A stretch of 44,977 bases of DNA from the NCBI RefSeq assembly GCF_009765355.1, contig NZ_VTHK01000065.1, positions 1 through 44,977 of the forward strand, read 5' to 3'. The translations under genes were made by a program, and so were the position numbers. This document shows, piece by piece, positions 40,768 through 44,977 of this stretch; position 1 is the first letter of the stretch; each line of letters starts with the position of its first letter. The stretch is from Amycolatopsis anabasis. GTDB taxonomy: Bacteria > Actinomycetota > Actinomycetes > Mycobacteriales > Pseudonocardiaceae. The notes beneath the pieces are model-generated. The model made no database searches. It saw only the letters and a list, made by a program, of their open reading frames with translations, and was not told where the DNA came from.

Positions 40768-41409
40768 CTAGGCGGGCAATCCCAGCAACGCCCGGTACGA
40801 CATTCTGTCGTTGACCTTGGGAAACGGCTCGTCCGGCACCGGTACGCCGAGGAACGCGCACAGGGGCTTCCAGCCGTCACCGACCTCCCACACGAGCAGC
40901 CGGTCGGCCGGCACCTCGCTCCGCACCGCCGCGTTGTGGCGGTGGAAAGCGGCGATCATCTCGTCCCGGGAATGCAGGTCTTCGGTCAGGCCGCGGGCGA
41001 TGACCCTGACCCCCAGTTCGGACAGCCGTTGAAAAACGGGGACCACGGTCCCCGGCGGCGGGGGCTCCGCCGATCGCGGTGTCGTGAGCGCCGCGTAAAC
41101 CGTCGACCGGAAGCTGGTGTACCACTCGTCCGGATCGCGCAACGAAAGCACGACGCGCAAATCGGGAAAGGCCGCGGTGAGTTCTCGCCAGAAGGCGCAC
41201 ACCGGCCAGTCCAGGCCGGACCGGTACCCCACGAAGAACGCGTCCCAGTCAACGTCCTCTCCGTCGCAGGCACGTGTCCAGGCCGCGGCGTGCCCGGGCT
41301 CGCTCCACATCATTTCGGCGCTGTAGCACGGGCCCAGGCCGAGCCGGACGAGTGCGGCTTTCAGGGAATGTGTTCCGGTCCGGCCCAGGCCGGCATTGAT
41401 GACGTGCAT
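40768..41409 (-). CDS. Sulfotransferase family protein (small-molecule type)
   Basis: 213 residues from ATG at 41409. The 5'-phosphosulfate loop is GLGRTGTHSLKAAL (7-20) and the 3'-phosphate segment is LSLRDPDEWYTSF (88-100). WKPLCAFLGVPVPDEPFPKV near the C-terminus is typical of the family that transfers sulfate from PAPS to a hydroxyl, amine or phosphate group. No signal or membrane anchor is seen, so it acts in the cytoplasm, as expected for a metabolite substrate. Neighbouring genes encode APS kinase downstream and a methyltransferase upstream. Confidence 0.85.
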   Translation of the reverse strand: MHVINAGLGRTGTHSLKAALVRLGLGPCYSAEMMWSEPGHAAAWTRACDGEDVDWDAFFVGYRSGLDWPVCAFWRELTAAFPDLRVVLSLRDPDEWYTSFRSTVYAALTTPRSAEPPPPGTVVPVFQRLSELGVRVIARGLTEDLHSRDEMIAAFHRHNAAVRSEVPADRLLVWEVGDGWKPLCAFLGVPVPDEPFPKVNDRMSYRALLGLPA

Positions 41410-41461
41410 GGTCTCCCCATGTGAATTCTGCGATGTCGGCCCGGATCGGCACGCCTCGGCG

Positions 41462-42442
41462 CTATTCCTTGCGCGCCAGGAAGACACCGTACTGTTTTAG
41501 CCCGTCTATCCACTCGCCGACAACCCGGAACCGGTAGCGGCCGAGTTCCTCGACGAGTTCCGGGCGCCGGAACTTGAACGAGTAGTCCACCACGATCGAT
41601 TCCCCGCGTACGAGGTTCAACTCCATCCCCAGGCCCGCCAGTCGCACCCGCTGAGCTTCACTCGCGTAGATTCGTGCTTCGATGGTGCTGGTGACGGTGT
41701 TGTAGTGGCAGTATTCGTAGTAACGTTCCAGCGCGAAGTCCCCACCGAACAGTTCGTTGATGCGATGCAGCCGATTCAGGCGGAACTGTCCCCACAGATC
41801 GCTTCCCGGCGGATCGTTGTAAGCGGTTTCCAGCATGGCGGGCCGCTTTTCGAAGTCCGCCGTGGTGAGGAAGTAGTCGCCCGGGCGACACGCGTCGGAA
41901 ATACGTTCGAGCAGCAGGTCCCGTTCGTCGGCGAGCATGTTGCCGAGTCCGCTGCCGATGAACGCGAAGACGCACGGACCGGCGCGGTTCTCCCGCACCC
42001 AGTCCAAACCGGACTCCCATTTGGCGATCAGGCCGATCACCGACAGATCCGCTACCGCCTCGAGCAGCCGCTCCGCGGTCCGCTCGAGCATCTCCTTGCT
42101 CACGTCCACGGGCAAGAACGTCGTGGGCTTGCGTTCGGCCATCGCCTCGAGCAGGGCCCGGGTCTTGCGAGCGCTCCCGCTACCCAGTTCCACCAGCCAG
42201 TCGCACCCCGCCAGCTCGGCGATCTCCCGTGCGTGCGTACGCAGCAGGCGTAGTTCGGTCGCGGTCAGGTAGTACTCGGGCAGGCGGGTGATCGCATCGA
42301 AGATTTCCGACCCTCGCTGGTCGTATCCGTAATACGAAGGAATCCGCCGCGGACTGGCCCGGAGCGAGGTTCTGAGGTCCGAACCATCGAGCCAGAGCGC
42401 TTCGGGTTTTTCGAGTTCCAGGACCTTCAGCCGTTCTTCCAT
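41462..42442 (-). CDS. EgtD-like (Methyltransf_33) amino-acid N-methyltransferase
   Basis: 326 residues from ATG at 42442. Family blocks: YYGYDQRGSEIFDAITRLPE (37-56), LVELGSGSARKTRALLEAM (83-101), FIGSGLGNMLADERDLL (161-177). EgtD makes histidine betaine by adding three methyl groups to the alpha-amine. Here the C-terminal substrate block reads GESIVVDYSFKF (280-291), where EgtD has E-x-S (TExS), so the acidic residue is Asp, and the stretch near TSTIEARIYASEAQ (251-264) also differs. No egtA, egtB, egtC or egtE genes are present. The substrate is therefore likely another amino acid. It starts 14 bases after the carbamoyltransferase stop. Confidence 0.84.
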   Translation of the reverse strand: MEERLKVLELEKPEALWLDGSDLRTSLRASPRRIPSYYGYDQRGSEIFDAITRLPEYYLTATELRLLRTHAREIAELAGCDWLVELGSGSARKTRALLEAMAERKPTTFLPVDVSKEMLERTAERLLEAVADLSVIGLIAKWESGLDWVRENRAGPCVFAFIGSGLGNMLADERDLLLERISDACRPGDYFLTTADFEKRPAMLETAYNDPPGSDLWGQFRLNRLHRINELFGGDFALERYYEYCHYNTVTSTIEARIYASEAQRVRLAGLGMELNLVRGESIVVDYSFKFRRPELVEELGRYRFRVVGEWIDGLKQYGVFLARKE

Positions 42443-42456
42443 GTTCGCGCGCGCCC

Positions 42457-43437
42457 TCAGTCCGTGACCAGTCCGAGCGACCACAACAACGCGGCGCCGG
42501 CGGCGGTGCGCTTGTGATACGCCTGGCGCCGCACGATGGAGTAATCGGCGTCCAGGACGTCGTCCGCGACCTCCTCGCCCCGGGTGGCGGGCAGGTCGTG
42601 CATCAACACGGTCCGGCCGGGCTCGGCGAATCGGGCGAACACCTCCGCCGTCACGCTGAACGGTGCGAACGCCGCACGCCAATCGGCAGAGCCGCGTTTC
42701 GTGCCCATCGATTCCCACCGGGTCGTGTAGACCACGTCGACGGGATCCGGATCGTCCGGAACCTTGTCGAACATGCGGAACCGGGAACCCCAATCCGCAC
42801 CGGCACCGGCCAGGGCCGCCGTGGCCTCGTCCAGCCCGAATCCGGGTGGGCAGTAGAAGTCGCACCGGACACCGGGAATCCGCGTCAGCAGCAGCGCGAG
42901 CGCGGCCGCGGTGTTGTTCCCCTCGCCGAAATAGGCGAGCCGGGTGCCTTCGACCTTGCCGAAGTGCTCGTACAGGGCGCAGTAGTCAGCGATCGCCTGG
43001 GTGGGATGCTCCTCGATGCTGAGTGCGTTGATAGTGGACGGAAGGTGCTCGGCCAAGGTGCGCATGTCGTCGAGGGGGCCGTTGGTCCGGATCACCACCG
43101 CGTCGAGATACTCCGACAGCACGCGACCGGTGTCCGCCCAAGTCTCTCCGGTGCTCAGTTGCAGGTCCCCCGGGCCGTAACTGATGACGTCGGCCCCCAG
43201 GTCGCCGGCCGCACGCCAGAACGAAGTCCGCGTCCGAGTCGAAGGTGCGCTGAACAGGAGGCCGACGCTTCGGCCGTCCAGGATGCCGCGAAACGAATCG
43301 GGGGCCGTCGCGAATTCCACCGCCAGCTTGAGGAGCTTCTCCCGCTCGTCGGCATCGACGTACCGGTACGACAAGAAAGGTCTCGCCTTGCCGAATTTCG
43401 CATCGGTTCGTGGCCTGAAACGGTCGACTTGCACCAC
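42457..43437 (-). CDS. Carbamoyltransferase, ornithine-carbamoyltransferase family, divergent
   Basis: 326 residues from GTG at 43437, preceded by GAGGAGG at a good distance; the ATG at 43452 lacks a site. Carbamoyl-phosphate residues are intact: STRTR (66-70) and HPTQ (144-147). In the amino-acid half, the SMG loop is present (TTRWESMG, 238-245), but the ornithine-binding Asp four residues before it (D in TDVWVSMG) is Thr, and HCLP is HDLP (280-283). This points to an amino substrate other than ornithine. Arginine genes are absent nearby. The product is probably an intermediate of the operon's small molecule. Confidence 0.86.
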   Translation of the reverse strand: MVQVDRFRPRTDAKFGKARPFLSYRYVDADEREKLLKLAVEFATAPDSFRGILDGRSVGLLFSAPSTRTRTSFWRAAGDLGADVISYGPGDLQLSTGETWADTGRVLSEYLDAVVIRTNGPLDDMRTLAEHLPSTINALSIEEHPTQAIADYCALYEHFGKVEGTRLAYFGEGNNTAAALALLLTRIPGVRCDFYCPPGFGLDEATAALAGAGADWGSRFRMFDKVPDDPDPVDVVYTTRWESMGTKRGSADWRAAFAPFSVTAEVFARFAEPGRTVLMHDLPATRGEEVADDVLDADYSIVRRQAYHKRTAAGAALLWSLGLVTD

Positions 43438-43502
43438 AACTGACCTCCTCATCCGGCAAGAAGTCCCGGTACGGGGTGTTGGTCGAAATCGATGCCGTGC
43501 CG

Positions 43503-44816
43503 CTACCGGTGCCGATGTGGCACTGACGAGTCGGGGGCAGCCCTTGCGATACTACTCCGATTCGACACAGTGCCGTCAAGGTCACGAGCATGGCGAATAC
43601 CCAGAGAACTGCACCCGAAAGCCAGCGCTGCCAACGCAACCGGCACGAGAAGCGCTCCGCGAGCTCCGCAAACTTCCACCGCACTGCCCGCGACCGCGTT
43701 ACCCAGAGCGGTTCCCGCCAATGACGCCGACAACAGCCAGGTGAACGATTCGGTAATAATCCCCGGCGGGGCCATGGCGCCGATGAGCCGGAATTGCGCG
43801 ATACTTGCCGGCGCAATCGAAAAACCGCCAATAATGAGGAAAATCGCCAGCAAGATCAGGCCAGGTGCCAGTGGAATCGGCATCAAGCCGATCGTCATCG
43901 CGACGAGCCAGGCTCGGTATTGTCCGCTCAACGGCCGGTGCGAGGTCCGGATGCCCTGCCACAGGCCGCCGGCGATGCTGCCGATTCCCAGGGCGGCGAG
44001 GAGCAGACCGGTCAGTTTTCCGGCGTGGTGTTCGGTCGCGAAACCGGTCACCGCGACCTCCAGCGCCCCGGTCGAGGCGGCACCGGCGAGCGCGACGACG
44101 AGCACCCCGGGAATGCCGGGGACGCCGAGCGCGCCCAGCAGGGGCGGGCGTCGCCGATCCACGGGCCAGGATCGGCACGCGGGCGCGAGCGCCACGGCGA
44201 CGGTGCCCGCGAGTGTCAGCGCGGCGATGACGTACAGCGCCAGGGCGGGAGACTCGACCACCGCGAGCCCGGTGACGATCGCGGGACCGGCGGCGTAGTA
44301 AATGACTTGGAGGAGTACGGCGTCCAGGGAGAACGCGGCTTCCTGCAGTTCGCTCGCGGGCAGCCGTTGCCACAGCACCCGGACCACGGGGCCCACCGGC
44401 GGGAGGCACGCACCCGCCACACCGGCCGCGACGAGCACCGCCGCGGCGCCGTCGAACCAGGCCCCGGCGCCCACGATCGCCAGCAGCGCCACGGGTTGCA
44501 GGACGCCGAGCACCAGCAGCACGGGACTCGCGCCGAAACGATCGACCAACCGCCCGCGGAGTGGACTGGATATGCCGCTCGCCAGGGCGAAACACGCCGT
44601 AGTCGAACCGGCGAGCCCGAAGGAACCCGTGTCCCGGTGCACCTCGAGGAGGACCGCCAGCGTGGTCATCCCCAGCGGAAGCCGCGCCACCACCGACCAC
44701 AGCGCGATCCCCGGAACGCCCGGTTCGGCGGCCAGCGCGGCAAACCGGCTCAATCCCGCCAGCGCGGCTCGCACCACGACAGCCCCCGTGTCCCTCGACC
44801 GTCCCCTCTCCCCCAT
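43503..44816 (-). CDS. MFS transporter, probable exporter of the operon product
   Basis: 437 residues, 12 predicted membrane segments. The loop between helices 2 and 3 has the MFS motif RGRLVDRFGASPVLL. Starting residues up to GAVVVRAALAG are basic; a later GTG start (near VRAALAGLS) is possible. It is the first gene of the five-gene leftward run, with 65 bases to the carbamoyltransferase start. Its place there, with biosynthetic enzymes, suggests self-protective export. Codons toward its 3' end are by eye more A/T-rich than the flanks. Confidence 0.8.
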   Translation of the reverse strand: MGERGRSRDTGAVVVRAALAGLSRFAALAAEPGVPGIALWSVVARLPLGMTTLAVLLEVHRDTGSFGLAGSTTACFALASGISSPLRGRLVDRFGASPVLLVLGVLQPVALLAIVGAGAWFDGAAAVLVAAGVAGACLPPVGPVVRVLWQRLPASELQEAAFSLDAVLLQVIYYAAGPAIVTGLAVVESPALALYVIAALTLAGTVAVALAPACRSWPVDRRRPPLLGALGVPGIPGVLVVALAGAASTGALEVAVTGFATEHHAGKLTGLLLAALGIGSIAGGLWQGIRTSHRPLSGQYRAWLVAMTIGLMPIPLAPGLILLAIFLIIGGFSIAPASIAQFRLIGAMAPPGIITESFTWLLSASLAGTALGNAVAGSAVEVCGARGALLVPVALAALAFGCSSLGIRHARDLDGTVSNRSSIARAAPDSSVPHRHR

Positions 44817-44889
44817 CCTGCCCGAACCCGGGGCGTCCGGTCAGCGGCACGGGCCACCGCCTTGCACACGTGCGGGAACCGGGTGCTGG

Positions 44890-44912
44890 GGTCGTGAGTG
44901 TTCAGGCCGGTT
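44890..44912. repeat. Partial copy of the GGTCGTGAG intergenic repeat
   Basis: GGTCGTGAGTG (44890-44900) matches the left arm of the repeats at 27452 and 35794. It is followed by TTCAGGCCGGTT (44901-44912), the reverse complement of AACCGGCCTGAA at 35819-35830. The right end of the window (to 44977) holds only this repeat and no gene. Confidence 0.5.
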
Positions 44913-44977
44913 AGAGCGCAATGCCGGGTAGTTAGGGCTGGGTGGGGGGTGTCAAGGCTGTGATGGGTGCGGCTCCT

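Noticed and set aside
41462..42442. Ergothioneine biosynthesis cluster
   Set aside because: Only an EgtD-like methyltransferase is present; no sulfoxide synthase, glutamate-cysteine ligase, amidohydrolase or lyase is nearby, and substrate-contact residues differ.
42457..43437. Housekeeping argF in an arginine operon
   Set aside because: No argB/C/D/G/H/J/R neighbours, and both ornithine-contact residues are changed.
1..44977. CRISPR arrays, tRNA/rRNA genes, prophage or complete insertion sequences
   Set aside because: No regularly spaced repeats with unique spacers, no cloverleaf or rRNA sequence, and no integrase or intact transposase frame were found on reading both strands.

Overview
The window is high-GC actinobacterial DNA with GTG starts, several leaderless promoters, and gene families typical of Pseudonocardiaceae (two DUF574-type S-adenosylmethionine methyltransferases, DUF5996, F420-type LLM oxidoreductase, an ECF42-like sigma factor with a DGPF/YCII partner). 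An Amycolatopsis-like chromosome is my best guess; the species cannot be told from the sequence. No rRNA, tRNA, CRISPR array, phage or intact insertion sequence was seen. It looks like an accessory chromosomal region.

Layout. 1-2955: the end of cysN (sulfate activation) followed by a sulfonate-type ABC importer. 3059-5226: an erythromycin-esterase-family protein and a methyltransferase, then a 172-bp inverted-repeat element. 5421-11889: a GlxA-type regulator divergent from a quinone-oxidoreductase-like gene, then a leftward run of a degenerate GGDEF/EAL protein, a LysR regulator, an exported SnoaL-like protein and a Tat-type SDR. 12068-14567: a DUF574 methyltransferase, a secreted alpha/beta hydrolase and a cupin. 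14548-14869: a scrambled universal-stress-protein remnant and 22-bp tandem repeats. 14962-19563: a GntR-led operon for uptake and oxidation of an N-alkylated or D-amino acid (two FAD oxidases around a sodium symporter). 19806-22478: NmrA-like, DUF5996 and SDR genes. 22544-27405: a phosphotransferase, then a leftward set of UBP-type zinc finger, response regulator/thioredoxin-reductase-like fusion and cyclic-nucleotide-domain histidine kinase, then a MarR regulator. 27475-35075: an SDR under a 48-bp palindrome, a SnoaL-like gene under two palindromes, membrane protein/lipoprotein pair, LLM/PLP pair, a secreted protein, and the sigma factor/YCII pair. 35126-36683: an M20 peptidase pseudogene and a second DUF574 methyltransferase.

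Two sets stand out. (1) 36833-39914 (+) is a tightly overlapping trio: MoxR-type AAA ATPase, VWA protein with a metallopeptidase-like N-terminus whose HExxH is HQxxH, and a protein built almost wholly of 13-residue W/AG repeats. The architecture suggests an ATP-driven chaperone or conflict system with a repeat-based recognition subunit. (2) 40200-44816 (-) reads as one five-gene operon: MFS exporter, ornithine-carbamoyltransferase homologue with altered substrate residues, EgtD-like N-methyltransferase, sulfotransferase and APS kinase. This looks like a compact pathway for a carbamoylated, N-methylated, sulfated small molecule, with its own PAPS supply and export. I know no characterised pathway with this exact set.

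Small repeats sit at several gene ends and touch stop codons (5421, 27475, 35862), and there are two broken genes, suggesting local rearrangement. All assignments are from reading translated sequence and motifs; no database search was possible.
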